This document shows, piece by piece, positions 1-9,293 of a stretch of DNA of 64,000 nucleotides. The first letter of the stretch is position 1. The number at the start of each line of letters is the position of its first letter. This DNA is from Verrucomicrobiaceae bacterium. GTDB lineage: Bacteria > Verrucomicrobiota > Verrucomicrobiia > Verrucomicrobiales > Verrucomicrobiaceae. The notes beneath the pieces are model-generated. The model was not told the DNA's origin. It made no database searches and was given only the letters and a program-made list of their open reading frames with translations. Location: assembly GCA_016713245.1 (NCBI GenBank), contig JADJPM010000004.1, positions 2,294,001 through 2,358,000 on the forward strand, given 5' to 3'. The translations under genes and the position numbers were made by a program.

Positions 1-758
1 CGCCCGCGCCGCCGCCAGGACGCACAACTGGCCACCGAGATCCACGCGGCCTTCATCGCCAGCCGGGCCACCTACGGCTCGCCACGCCTCGTGCATGCCC
101 TGCGCGCCAAAGGCCTCCGCCACGGCAACAACCGCATCGCCCGGCTCATGCGCGAGCAGCACCTGCGCGTGCGCCAGAAGCGCCGCTTCGTGCCGCGCAC
201 CACCGTCACTGACAAAACTGCGGCGACAGCCCCAACCACCTGCTGCAACGCCCCGCGCCCAACCGCCTCAACGAGGTCTGGGTCACCGACATCACCTACC
301 TCCCCACTCGCGAAGGCTGGCTCTATCTGGCCGCCGAGATGGACCTCTGCAGCCGCCGCATCCTCGGCTGGAGCACCCGAGAAGACCTCGCCACCGAACT
401 GCCCAGCGCAGCCTTGGAGCGCGCCCTGCAAGCACGTGGAGCAAACCCGAGCGGTCTGCTCCACCATAGCGACCGTGGCTGCCAATACACCAGCACCGAG
501 TTCCGCAAGCGCCTCAAACTGCGCGGCATCACCGCCAGCATGAGCCGCACGGCCAACTGCTACGACAACGCCACCATGGAAAGCTTCTGGGCCACGCTGA
601 AGGCCGAATGCTTTGGCTCCAGCGTCCCATCCACCCGCGCTCAAGCTCGCTCAATGGTCTTCGACTACATCGAAACCTTCTACAACCCCGTGCGCCTCCA
701 CAGCGCCCTAGGCTTCCAATCTCCGCTCGCCTTCGAACTATCCATCCAAAACAACTAA
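1..758 (+). pseudogene. IS3-family transposase OrfB (DDE), one-base frameshift
   Basis: This is an rve/DDE integrase-type transposase. The N-terminal part (frame 1, to about 212) has the HTH_21-like region with YGSPRLVHALR and NNRIARLMRE. The catalytic core continues in another frame up to the stop at 758. It carries all three acidic residues, in WVTDITY, LLHHSDRGCQYTS and NATMESFWATLKAE. The frame changes at the run gacaaaactgcgg near 212-217. One more A there would join TVTDK to NCGDSPNHLLQRP, so the gene may be intact in the organism and broken only in this sequence. The 5' end lies outside the window. Family assignment is secure; whether it is active is unknown. Confidence 0.9.
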
Positions 759-795
759 CCCAACTTTCCGCGTCTGCGTTTTCGACGAAAGATCA
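1..795 (+). mobile_element. IS3-family insertion sequence, 3' part
   Basis: The window opens inside an IS3-family element, of which only the transposase (OrfB) part and the right end are present. The right terminus is placed near 795, where the sequence ends in CA. Read from the other strand this gives a TG-starting tip (TGATCTTTCGTCG), as expected for IS3 ends, and the interrupted host reading frame resumes right after it. The left end and OrfA lie before the window, so the terminal repeats could not be matched to each other. Confidence 0.75.
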
Positions 796-991
796 CCTCA
801 CCTGCTTCGGAATCGAGCCCGGAGAAGACGAGGTCGCCATTTTCCAACAACGCAGCCCCTTGGGTCGTCGGTTCAGGCCTCACTATTGACGTGTTCAAAT
901 CCCCCAGCCGCACAAAGCGGGGCGAGGTCCCTTGTGCGAAAGCAGGGCAGGCGCAGGCAAGCAGGGCCAGGCTGGTGAGGAAGATTTTCAC
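796..991 (-). pseudogene. 5' fragment of a secreted ELWxxDGT-like protein, cut by the IS3 element
   Basis: On the minus strand a frame starts at a GTG (991) and gives a signal peptide (VKIFLTSLALLACACPAFAQ). It is followed by RFVRLGDLNTS and an alternation of LLENGDLVFSGLDSEAGEVIF before running into the IS end. The pattern (DINT, then VFF.A.D..HG.E) resembles the repeats of the intact large protein at 58326-61922. What is seen is the signal peptide plus about 40 mature residues. That this is the remnant of a once longer gene is inferred from the IS junction. A TTG a few codons upstream is an alternative start. Confidence 0.55.
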
Positions 992-1135
992 AAGAAGAGG
1001 GTGTTTTACCAAATCAGCCCCCCGGCTGTCATCCTCAATAACCCGGAGAGATCTTTGCTGTGGCACATTTCTTTTCTAGCGCGGGGAAAGGTTTCTCGCC
1101 AAACTCCGCTTCCTCCCGAACGGGACACTCTCATC

Positions 1136-1930
1136 ATGCGGATCGTAGCCATTACCAATCAAAAAGGCGGGGTCGGAAAGACCACCACCGCCGTGAATCT
1201 CTCCGCCTGTCTCGCCCAGCGCGGCGTGCGGGTGCTGCTCGTCGATCTCGATCCGCAGGCGAATGCCACCAGCGGCCTCGGCTTGGCTCAAGAAGAACGC
1301 GGCAGTCTTTACCCTGCCCTCGTGGAAGGCGCGGACCCACGTCAATACATCCGTAGCACGCGACTTCCGAACCTCAGCATCATCCGCTCCCATCAAGAGC
1401 TCGCGGGCTGTGAGATCGAGCTGGCGCAGACCGGTAACCACCTCGCCCGCCTGCGGGAGGTGCTGGAGCCCATCCGCCAGAGCGGTCACTTTGATTACGC
1501 CATCCTCGACACCCCGCCCAGCCTCGGCGTGCTCATGACGAGCTCGCTGGCCTGTGCCGATGAGTTGCTTGTGCCGATTCAGTGCGAGTACTTCGGCCTC
1601 GAAGGTCTCTCGAAGATCGTGAATGTCGTCCAGCAGATCCGCGATTGCGGCGCGAACCCCAATTTGCAGCTCGAAGGCATTGTGATGACGATGTTCGACA
1701 GCCGGGCCAACCTCGCCAATCAGGTCGTCAACGACGTGCGGAACTACTTTGCCGAGGTCGTTTACAACACCGTGATCCCACGAACCGTGCGCCTCGGTGA
1801 AGCGCCCAGCTTTGGCAAAAGCATTATCGAATACGAACCGAGCGGTCGCGGCGCTGTGGCCTATCGCTCGCTCGCGGAGGAGTTCATGATCCGTCGTGGA
1901 TTGCTTCAGCCTCCGCCTGCGGCGGTGTAG
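1136..1930 (+). CDS. parA: ParA/Soj-family partition ATPase (no ParB beside it)
   Basis: This 264-residue protein begins MRIVAITNQKGGVGKTTTAV. It has the deviant Walker A motif KGGVGKTT at residues 10-17, LLVDLDPQAN (switch I/A') near 40 and the Walker B-like YAILDTPPSLG near 125. Length and motifs are those of chromosomal Soj/ParA, which dimerises on ATP and binds DNA nonspecifically in origin or cargo segregation. The start at 1136 was chosen because the conserved beta-strand begins there; the open frame extends upstream with no family sequence. The usual downstream parB is missing, and the next gene is a convergent secreted protein. It could serve chromosome or protein-cluster positioning. 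Confidence 0.93.
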   Translation: MRIVAITNQKGGVGKTTTAVNLSACLAQRGVRVLLVDLDPQANATSGLGLAQEERGSLYPALVEGADPRQYIRSTRLPNLSIIRSHQELAGCEIELAQTGNHLARLREVLEPIRQSGHFDYAILDTPPSLGVLMTSSLACADELLVPIQCEYFGLEGLSKIVNVVQQIRDCGANPNLQLEGIVMTMFDSRANLANQVVNDVRNYFAEVVYNTVIPRTVRLGEAPSFGKSIIEYEPSGRGAVAYRSLAEEFMIRRGLLQPPPAAV

Positions 1931-1997
1931 TCGGCATCATTTCCAGCCGAGGTTCTCTTTGAGAAACTGATAAGTTCCCACGCCGTGGATTATGTGC

Positions 1998-3191
1998 CTA
2001 TGGCAGACTCACCTGCACACGCCCAAAGAGCTGCGGCGTGAGCGTGGGATTGTACGGCTCCTCGTAGATGACACGCTCCCATTCGGCATTGATCGGAGTC
2101 ACTGTGGGAGAGGCTGTGAGAGGCAGCCAGGAAGGCGCTTGAAGGTTGCTGCCTTTTTGAGGGGTATAAATGAGACCACTGCCGACCCGGCGGACGAACT
2201 CGAATCGGAAGACACTTGAAGTGGGGCTTTCAATCCTCGGCAAGCCACTTTCACCGGTGCTTGGTTTGAGGATGGAGACGTCCGATCGAGAGCCGCTCAT
2301 GTTGAAGGCATACTTGAGCAAGTTCGGGACGCCATCGGAGAAAGGGGTGGCCGTCGTGGTGGATTGGGCCGGTGAAAGCTCGTTGCGGGCCGTGAAGACC
2401 TCAAACTGCTGCGTGGGGTTCGTGACCGCATAGATCTCCATGTAGGTGCGGGAACTGAACAGCCCAAACGCCACAGTCCCAGCAGGCGAACTAGAGGCCC
2501 AGGAATGGGTGCTCGGCGATAGCAGAGTGGTGGAGACGACATGGTCAAACTCCACCTCCACGGAATACAGCCGACCGGGTACGATCAGGCCCGGAGGCAC
2601 CGCGACCACGAGGCGCTGGTCATGGTTGATGTTGACCTGAATCACCTCATTCAGCAGGCGGGTGTTGTTGTCGTCGAAAATTTCGAGCGTAAGAAAGCCG
2701 CTGCCATTGGAGACATTGGTCGTGAGCTGGAAACCTCCGGCCGCCGATGGCGCTCCGATGCACAGCAGGCCGCCGATCCAGCCGCCCGCGCTCGACTCGA
2801 CCACCGGCACGTTCGGATAAGCATTGGAGGGCAGCGAGATCGAGATCGGAGGCGACGAGCCGACCAGAAAGCTGTAGGTGCCGTTGGCATGCGCGGCATT
2901 GAGAGCGGACTGGTCCGCGAAAAACTCTTCGTAATACCAGCCCCCGTAGCCAGATTGGAATCCAAGGTTGAACGTCCCCCCGTTGGGCGGGCTGAAACGA
3001 TTGTTGCTTGAAGGCGTTGTTCCGTCCAGTCCAGAGCCTCCTATGAAGGCCGAAATGCCGAAGTCATATAGCTGGGTGATCGCGCGGCTTGTCTGGTCGT
3101 AGTACCGGGTTTTACCGATACCCAGGTTGACCACCTCTGCGTGTGCCAGTGATGAGCAAAGAAATAGGAGCAGCAAATGGGATGATTTCAT
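1998..3191 (-). CDS. Secreted protein of unknown function with verrucomicrobial C-terminal domain
   Basis: The protein has 397 residues and a clear Sec signal peptide (MKSSHLLLLFLCSSLAHA). The middle is rich in Gly, Ser, Asn and aromatic residues, suggesting beta-structure. From about residue 285 it carries the module common at the ends of verrucomicrobial exported proteins: DGVPNLLKYAFNMS, followed by FRFEFVRR, LIYTPQKGSNLQ and a W. I recognise no enzymatic motif. It lies downstream of, and in the same direction as, the FG-GAP protein at 3242-6052 with a 50-bp gap, so the two may be co-transcribed. Confidence 0.7.
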   Translation of the reverse strand: MKSSHLLLLFLCSSLAHAEVVNLGIGKTRYYDQTSRAITQLYDFGISAFIGGSGLDGTTPSSNNRFSPPNGGTFNLGFQSGYGGWYYEEFFADQSALNAAHANGTYSFLVGSSPPISISLPSNAYPNVPVVESSAGGWIGGLLCIGAPSAAGGFQLTTNVSNGSGFLTLEIFDDNNTRLLNEVIQVNINHDQRLVVAVPPGLIVPGRLYSVEVEFDHVVSTTLLSPSTHSWASSSPAGTVAFGLFSSRTYMEIYAVTNPTQQFEVFTARNELSPAQSTTTATPFSDGVPNLLKYAFNMSGSRSDVSILKPSTGESGLPRIESPTSSVFRFEFVRRVGSGLIYTPQKGSNLQAPSWLPLTASPTVTPINAEWERVIYEEPYNPTLTPQLFGRVQVSLP

Positions 3192-3241
3192 GATGAATGG
3201 CTAGCACTGAGGCGGCTGAATCTGTCCTTACCCCAAACATT

Positions 3242-6052
3242 TTACTGGGCTTGCAGACGAAAGAAAGCGGCATTGTCCGGCACCGTAAACTGGAACTCCA
3301 GCTTGCCCGCGCCGTTGATCACTGTCTGGGGGAAAGTCATCGGAAAGGGCTGAAAACTTCCCGGTTGCAGGGTGGTACTTTTTTCCAAACCCAGCGTCAC
3401 GGTGAACACCCCAGTGGTCGGATGCCGCTGGATCAGCGGCTTGCCGACATGAAGTCCCTGCACCTGCGCCGCCGTATAGTAGCCCGCGCCGTTCAGGTTG
3501 CTCGTCAACGTCGTCGCCAGCCCCGGCTGGTTCGTTTGCCAGTCAAAGACCATCTCCGCCATCTGAAATTCCGAGGCGTCATTCAGCCCGTCGTTGTCCG
3601 TGTCTATGTTGAAGGCGAGGGAGGCACCAGTCAGCGTGATGTCAAAGGTTCCCTCGTCGCGGTCATCATTGAGGAGGCGCAGCGTGGTGCTGCGGCCGCC
3701 GTAGGCGGCGGGCGTGAAGGTGACGCTGAAGGTGGTGCTCCCGCTCGTGGCAGGCACCGTGCTGAACATGCCGGTGGTGTTCACGGCAAAGTCGGCGGCG
3801 TTTACCCCGATTGTGCTAACGCTGGTGAGAGTCAGTGGGTCGATCCCGGTGTTTCGAATGGTGAAGGTCTTCGCCACACTGCCGCCGCTGCCGGGGACCA
3901 CATTGCCGAAGGAGATGGTTGCGCTGCCGCTGGTCAGGTCTGTGAACGCCGGTTGCTCCATGGAGATCTCAGGGGAAAGTGGACCGAAGATATAGGCCGC
4001 CCCGGCGAAGGGAGTCGAATTGCTAGACCCGTCGCCGTTGACCCCGGTCGCATTGCTGGCCTCGACCCAAGCCCCGACCACCATCGTGTCGCCCGACACC
4101 GCCACCGAGGTGCCAAACCTGTCGTTTGCATCAGTGTTGCTCGCCTTGAGATAGGACTGCTGCGTCCATGTCGAGCCACTGCGAGTGAAGACGTAGGCCG
4201 CCCCAGCTTCGTTGGTCGTGTTCGCCTGATTGCCGTTGACACCCGTCGCGTTGCTGTCCTCTTCAGAAGCTCCGACCAAAACCGTGTCGCCCGACACGGC
4301 CACCGACCAACCGAACAAGTCGTTTGCATCAGTATTGCTCGCCTTAAGGTAGGCCTGCTGCGTCCATGTAGTGCCGGTGCGCGTGAAGACGTAGGCAGCG
4401 CCAGCGTTGCTGGCCGAGTTGTTCGCCCCGACACCGTTGATCCCAGTCGCGTTACTGTCATCGCCATAGGCCCCGACGACCACTGTGTTTTGCGACACCG
4501 CCACCGACCAGCCGAACCCATCGTTTGTCCCAGTATTGCTCGCTTTGAGGTAGGCCTGCTGCGTCCACGCCGTCCCGCTGCGAGTGAAGACATAGACCGA
4601 CCCGGCATTACTGGCCGAATTGTCCGCTTGGTTGCCGTTGACCCCTGCCGCATTGCTGGCCTCGCCATTAGCACCGACAACTACCGTGTCGCCCGACGCG
4701 GCGACGGACTGGCCGAACTGGTCGTTCGCACCTGTATTGCTCGCCTTGAGATATGCCTGCTGCGTCCAGGTCGTGCCGCTGCGCGTGAAAACATAGGCCG
4801 CCCCGGCACTGCTGGCCGAGTTGTCCGCTTGGTTGCCGTTGACCCCGGTCGCGTTGCTGTCCTCGCCATATGCGCCGACGACTACCGTCTCGCCCGACAC
4901 GGCCACCGAATGGCCGAACCTGTCGTTTGCGTTGGTGTTGCTCGCCTTGAGATAGGCCTGCTGCTCCCATGTCGTTCCTACGCGCGTGAAGATGTAGGCC
5001 GCGCCGGCAGCGGAAGCGGAATTGTCCACTTGGTCGCCGTTGACCCCGGTCGCGTTGCTGCCCTCGCTCCAAGCCCCGACTACCACCGTGTCGCCCGACA
5101 CGGCCACCGAGGCACCAAACCTGTCGCTCGCCCCGGTGTTGCTCGCCTTGAGGTAGGCCTGCTGCGCCCATGTCGTTCCTACGCGCGTGAAGATGTAGGC
5201 CGCGCCCGAGCTGCTCCCTTCGTCATAAGCGCCGACGACCACCGTGTTACCCGACAAGGCCACCGACCAGCCGAATCTGTCACTCCCCCCGGTGTTGCTC
5301 GCTTTCAGGTAAGCCTGCTGGGCGACGGGATCGATGCTGAGCGGATACTGTGCGCCCGCATCCTCCACAACTAGGCGCACCTGCCTTTTCCCCTCCGCCT
5401 CGAAGTGCGAGGGCAAAATCTTCCCATCCGCGTCCCAGACCTTCAGCCCCGTGTAATTCAACACGGTGGCACCTGTGGGATCCTGGTAGAGCACGCCTTG
5501 ACTATCGGCGCTGATGATGGGCTTCAGGTTACCGCGCGTGGCAAGGGTGAAACTGAGGCTATGAGACTCGGAGAAAGGGAGACCAGCAGAGGCAGAAACG
5601 GGGCGTTCGGCGATCGTGAACCCATGCTCCAGCCCTTTCTGATCATTCACGAACCACTCCTGCACGTTTGCGTCCCATTGGTAGCTGAGACGCTGGCCTT
5701 CCGCCTTCACGGTGGGGATGCCTCGAATTGCCTGCTGCTTGTCTCCGAAACCGTAGCTCTGAAGTTCGAGTCCCCAAGTCCAGTCTCCTTCGCGAGGGCG
5801 AGCCAGAAAGCCACGGCGGTCAAAGGTGGTGGTCCACTGCTGGCCGGGATTCCGCGCATGCCAGCCGCCCTCGACAGGCTGAAAGGCATGACGCCCGGCC
5901 TCATAGGCTGCTTGAATGCTCGTCCAGTCGGCCTTGGACAGCCCCTCTGGCACCGTATCCGGGCGAGACGGAAGGGATGATGCAGGCTTGCTGGCAAAAG
6001 CACCTGCTTGAAGGACCATGAGAAGGACGAAAATGCGGTGGCTGGCGTTCAT
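3242..6052 (-). CDS. Secreted FG-GAP beta-propeller protein with HYDIN/ASPM-like domain
   Basis: This is a 936-residue exported protein. The start at 6052 (MNASHRIFVLLMVLQAGAF) gives a signal peptide; the open frame extends upstream but without family sequence. Residues about 245-700 hold seven repeats of about 66 residues with the consensus YLKASNTxANDRFGxSVAVS, then GDTVVVGAYGEDSNATGVNG and AGAAYVFTRSGTTW. This is the integrin-alpha/FG-GAP pattern and would form a seven-bladed propeller. Next comes a choice-of-anchor-D/HYDIN-like domain (ISFGNVVPGSGG...TFTIRNTG). The end is DTDNDGLNDASEFQMAEMVF plus a C-terminal beta domain. A role in surface adhesion or carbohydrate binding is inferred. 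The LuxR-type gene just upstream may control it. Confidence 0.85.
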   Translation of the reverse strand: MNASHRIFVLLMVLQAGAFASKPASSLPSRPDTVPEGLSKADWTSIQAAYEAGRHAFQPVEGGWHARNPGQQWTTTFDRRGFLARPREGDWTWGLELQSYGFGDKQQAIRGIPTVKAEGQRLSYQWDANVQEWFVNDQKGLEHGFTIAERPVSASAGLPFSESHSLSFTLATRGNLKPIISADSQGVLYQDPTGATVLNYTGLKVWDADGKILPSHFEAEGKRQVRLVVEDAGAQYPLSIDPVAQQAYLKASNTGGSDRFGWSVALSGNTVVVGAYDEGSSSGAAYIFTRVGTTWAQQAYLKASNTGASDRFGASVAVSGDTVVVGAWSEGSNATGVNGDQVDNSASAAGAAYIFTRVGTTWEQQAYLKASNTNANDRFGHSVAVSGETVVVGAYGEDSNATGVNGNQADNSASSAGAAYVFTRSGTTWTQQAYLKASNTGANDQFGQSVAASGDTVVVGANGEASNAAGVNGNQADNSASNAGSVYVFTRSGTAWTQQAYLKASNTGTNDGFGWSVAVSQNTVVVGAYGDDSNATGINGVGANNSASNAGAAYVFTRTGTTWTQQAYLKASNTDANDLFGWSVAVSGDTVLVGASEEDSNATGVNGNQANTTNEAGAAYVFTRSGSTWTQQSYLKASNTDANDRFGTSVAVSGDTMVVGAWVEASNATGVNGDGSSNSTPFAGAAYIFGPLSPEISMEQPAFTDLTSGSATISFGNVVPGSGGSVAKTFTIRNTGIDPLTLTSVSTIGVNAADFAVNTTGMFSTVPATSGSTTFSVTFTPAAYGGRSTTLRLLNDDRDEGTFDITLTGASLAFNIDTDNDGLNDASEFQMAEMVFDWQTNQPGLATTLTSNLNGAGYYTAAQVQGLHVGKPLIQRHPTTGVFTVTLGLEKSTTLQPGSFQPFPMTFPQTVINGAGKLEFQFTVPDNAAFFRLQAQ
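3985..5322 (-). repeat. Seven ~200-bp coding repeats (FG-GAP blades)
   Basis: Seven direct repeats of roughly 200 bp encode the propeller blades of the protein at 3242-6052. Each starts with QQAYLKASNT. The first (nearest 5322) is shorter and lacks the SNATGVNG stretch. The others share long identical DNA segments, which makes the region prone to copy-number change and to assembly collapse. Confidence 0.85.
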
Positions 6053-6141
6053 GGAGAAATCTGCCCGGATGAACGGGGAGAACTGAGTTGTGCCTGAATC
6101 CCGGAAGACAGCCATCCGTAGGACTACGGGATTATCTCGGA

Positions 6142-6909
6142 TTATCTCGTTTCCAGCCGTCGGGCGGCGACCACGGCGGCGGTCCGGGTCTCCACCCGTA
6201 ACTTGGCGAGAACCGCACGAACGTGGTCCGTCACTGTTCGGTAGCTGATACCCAGGATGAGAGCGATTTCCTTGTCTCGCTTTCCTTCGGCAATCCAAAG
6301 GAGAACTTCGCTCTCTCGCTGGCTCAGCCCGGCCCGGCGGAGCATCAAATGGTCCGTCGTCTTCACCTGAGCCTTCTGTATTTCCGCTGAGGCCAGAGCC
6401 TGCGCGGTCTGGTGTGCCAGCACGATATGCCTGCCGAACTGTCGAATGAGATCCATATCCTCCTTCGTAAAGTCTCGCAGCCCTCCTTTGTTGAAAACGA
6501 CGCCGCCCGCGTGAGTGCTTGTAAGGATTGGGATGGCCACCTGGTGGCGGATATCGAGTGGTTTTAGAGCCAGTTCAAAATACTCCGTGAGCCGAAGCTG
6601 ACGATGCGTGATGAAGTCCGAGAGAAGCAGCGGCTCCCGAGCCCCGGCCACGACGGCAGCAAAGGCGGGATTGTCCTTTGGCAGCACCTCGGCGATGCGC
6701 TGTAGGCGCTCTGCACGAGTGGCTTCGTCAAACGGTGCGTTGACCTCCCCTTCATAGCTGCCATCAGCCAGACTCCAAAGTTCAAACCCATTGAAGGTCT
6801 CAGGAAAGAGATGCTGGCAAGCTTGCATGACTCTCTCTGGAAACGCCCTCCTTTGATGAGAGTGAAGCATTTCCACCGCCTCAAGCAATGCGCGAATCTG
6901 TGAGGTCAT
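6142..6909 (-). CDS. LuxR-type transcriptional regulator with GAF-like sensor region
   Basis: The protein has 255 residues. The C-terminal 65 form a GerE/LuxR helix-turn-helix: LSQRESEVLLWIAEGKRDKE, then IALILGISYRTVTDHV and AVLAKLRVETRTAAV. Residues about 25-165 resemble a GAF-like ligand or redox sensor (VAIPILTSTHAGGVVFNKGG near 125). There is no receiver-domain Asp pocket, so it is probably not a response regulator. The gene is 90 bp upstream of, and collinear with, the FG-GAP protein gene, which makes that gene a plausible target. Confidence 0.85.
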   Translation of the reverse strand: MTSQIRALLEAVEMLHSHQRRAFPERVMQACQHLFPETFNGFELWSLADGSYEGEVNAPFDEATRAERLQRIAEVLPKDNPAFAAVVAGAREPLLLSDFITHRQLRLTEYFELALKPLDIRHQVAIPILTSTHAGGVVFNKGGLRDFTKEDMDLIRQFGRHIVLAHQTAQALASAEIQKAQVKTTDHLMLRRAGLSQRESEVLLWIAEGKRDKEIALILGISYRTVTDHVRAVLAKLRVETRTAAVVAARRLETR

Positions 6910-6994
6910 AAAAGGGGTGGCTTAATTCAGCACAATAAGTGCCACCTAGCTGGCGGCATCCTCTTATCAAGCGAGGAAGTGCTGGGCAAAACCT

Positions 6995-9241
6995 TCAATG
7001 GCCCGTCTCAGGAAAGCCCAGTTTCTGCTTCAAAAACTCATAGGTCCCCACGCCGTGGATCATGTGCGGGCCGTCGAAGTGTTCGATGGTCGTTCGGTTG
7101 CCGATGAGGAGCTTGTTGTAGAGGCGGCGGACTTTGGCGAATTCGTAGTTCACCCATTCATCGGTGCCGACGCCGTCGTTGTGGCCGCGTTCGACCATGA
7201 AGGGCCTCGGTGCGATGAGGGCGGCCATTTCGGCGTAGTTGAAGGTGCGGCCCATGTTCCACTCCCAGATCTCGTATTCGTGCGTGTGGATGTAGCTCAT
7301 CGGCATGTCGCTGCTCACGCACTTGCGCACCCACTCATTGAAGTCGCCGCTGCAAATGCTCAGGCAGTAGTCTTTAAGCACCGCCGGTGTGCGCATGGCG
7401 GATTTTCCGCCGTAGCTCAGGCCGTAAAAGGCGATCTTCTCCGGTTGCGTGAAGGGCTGCGCTTTCAGCCACTCCAGAATGCGCTGGTGCTGGCCGTTGA
7501 TGACGCTGTAAAGCGTGAGGCCGAGCGGATTGAGCTTCCGCTGAAGCGTGCGGAAGGCGTGCCCGCCGCGATACGGGTTGTGCGGCGCAAACGTGACGAA
7601 TCCCTGCTCCGCGAGACGCAACGTGAAAGCCTGATAAGCGCCAAACGCACGCTGCGTGGCATCCGTGGTGATGGTGTCCTCCGGGAGCCCTTCCAAGCCA
7701 TGCTGGCAGACGATGACGGGGCGGCGTTCCGTAGCGGCAAACGTCAGTTTGCCGATATCGGCATGCTCACGCCTGCCGCTACGAAGCATGTCCTTCGGCA
7801 GACACAGCCAGCCCCAGGCGATGACATCGTCCCATACATCGAGTGTGACCTCGTAGATGGCCACTTTATCTGTCTCACGGACGAAGCGGCTTTTGGCATT
7901 CATCGGCTTGTTCGGATCAGGCAAACGCCCGATGACCTCGTTCCAGAAGCGATCCCGCTCTTTCGCGGTGTGAGCCTCAAACTCCGTCACAGACTTTAGC
8001 GGCAGCTTTTTCCAAAACTGCTCATTTCGCTCCGTCTCGGTGCTGACGAGTAAGCGCTGGGTGAAGGTCTCTAACTCCCGCACGAGGCGCTTTTGGCGTG
8101 TGGGGTCTGTCGGAATGAGAGGGACCGAAGCGACGAGAGGGACTGGAAGCGACCCGGTGGGGAGGAGGTGAGCGGCGACATCTTTCGACTCAGCCTCTTG
8201 ATCAAACGCTTTGATCCAAGGACCGGGATGAAGGCCTTGAGCACGCCTCACCTCACTCTGAACTTCCTCCCAGGAGGGTGCCTGAAGGTGATAAGGAGCC
8301 GCCACATCCCGCACGCCTTTGGCGGGAGGCCCCGGGCTTTTGAGTTCGAAGTAGCCTTGGTGAACCACAGCCAGCCGCCGGGGGAAAACCAGAGAGGCTA
8401 CCTCCGCATCTCCCAAGTCCTTCAAAAGACCGAAGACGTTATGATCCAAGGGTTGCGTCCACAGGTTCTCACGCGGTCCAAACCAACCCTGAACCGAAAC
8501 CGCATCGATTCGCTCGTCCGCAGCCGCCGCAAATAGTGCGATCATGCCGCCTTCGATTTCACCTGATACCACCACCGGCACCTGCTCCGGCTGCGCCTTG
8601 AACCAATCCACCACCGCGAGCGCCTTCTGTACCTCGTAGCCGATGAGGTGACGACCGAGCTCGTAGCTTTGCCGGTAGATCCATTCGCGGTGCGAGCAGT
8701 TGGTCTTCACGCCAAATTTGTCATTCGTGCTGAACTCCGAGTCGCGACTGATCAACGCCGGGATGATCACCTCCGCGCCGCTTTGGAGCAAAAAGCCCTC
8801 CACGAGCTTCTCCGGTGTGCTGGCGGCATCCGGCAGGTAAATGACGCGAGCCGTCGGCTTGACCTTCGGCTGCACATACAGTCCCTCGCCATGCACGCCG
8901 TCGAAAACCGGCCATCGCACACGGAAGACGCGGCAGCTTTCGGTCTCGTGGAGCAAGGCAGGCGAGTTCGTATCGCCGATCAAATCCAACGCCGCAAAGC
9001 TCAGCCGCTCATCGACCATGCCGAGAGCGGCTTTGAGCTTCTCGCGAGTCGGTTTGCGACCTGTCTTCGACTGCTCGATGAGCCGCAGCGCCATCTTATC
9101 GATCCCCGCGACCATCGTGGCGGAGAAATCGGGATTCGGTGTGAGCGCCTGCGTGCCAGGGAGAAGCTGGCCGTGGGTCAAGGAGGTCAAGACCGCGGTC
9201 AAGAGGGGCAAGAAGCTGGAAGAGAGGCGCATGAGGAGCAT
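6995..9241 (-). CDS. Exported two-domain alpha/beta hydrolase (acetyl xylan esterase/dienelactone hydrolase-like)
   Basis: This 748-residue protein has a signal peptide (MRLSSSFLPLLTAVLTSLTHG if ATG 9232 is used; 9241 is the first start). The C-terminal half is the better-conserved hydrolase domain. It has RRPVIVCQHGLEG (oxyanion strand), IAFYGLSYGGKSAM with the GxSxGG nucleophile near residue 615, ERGHNDGVG, and HFDGPHMIHG with the likely catalytic His. The N-terminal half repeats the fold weakly (RVIYLPDAAS; VVVSGEIEGGMIALF) but has Glu where the Ser would be, so it is probably non-catalytic. Such proteins usually deacylate plant polysaccharides or sulfated glycans. The true substrate is not visible. 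Confidence 0.8.
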   Translation of the reverse strand: MLLMRLSSSFLPLLTAVLTSLTHGQLLPGTQALTPNPDFSATMVAGIDKMALRLIEQSKTGRKPTREKLKAALGMVDERLSFAALDLIGDTNSPALLHETESCRVFRVRWPVFDGVHGEGLYVQPKVKPTARVIYLPDAASTPEKLVEGFLLQSGAEVIIPALISRDSEFSTNDKFGVKTNCSHREWIYRQSYELGRHLIGYEVQKALAVVDWFKAQPEQVPVVVSGEIEGGMIALFAAAADERIDAVSVQGWFGPRENLWTQPLDHNVFGLLKDLGDAEVASLVFPRRLAVVHQGYFELKSPGPPAKGVRDVAAPYHLQAPSWEEVQSEVRRAQGLHPGPWIKAFDQEAESKDVAAHLLPTGSLPVPLVASVPLIPTDPTRQKRLVRELETFTQRLLVSTETERNEQFWKKLPLKSVTEFEAHTAKERDRFWNEVIGRLPDPNKPMNAKSRFVRETDKVAIYEVTLDVWDDVIAWGWLCLPKDMLRSGRREHADIGKLTFAATERRPVIVCQHGLEGLPEDTITTDATQRAFGAYQAFTLRLAEQGFVTFAPHNPYRGGHAFRTLQRKLNPLGLTLYSVINGQHQRILEWLKAQPFTQPEKIAFYGLSYGGKSAMRTPAVLKDYCLSICSGDFNEWVRKCVSSDMPMSYIHTHEYEIWEWNMGRTFNYAEMAALIAPRPFMVERGHNDGVGTDEWVNYEFAKVRRLYNKLLIGNRTTIEHFDGPHMIHGVGTYEFLKQKLGFPETGH

Positions 9242-9293
9242 ACGCGTCTTTCGCGGTCAGCTTCTCCGCAGCAGGCTATTCTTGCTCAACAGC

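Noticed and set aside
3197..5374. 725-codon open frame antisense to the FG-GAP gene
   Set aside because: It mirrors the coding repeats. The peptide is Arg/His/Val-rich with the same period, with no start signal or domain; the minus-strand gene has the signal peptide and family motifs.
6995..7020. LPXTG-like sorting signal at the hydrolase C-terminus (FPETGH)
   Set aside because: No hydrophobic helix or basic tail follows, and the pattern is not exact.
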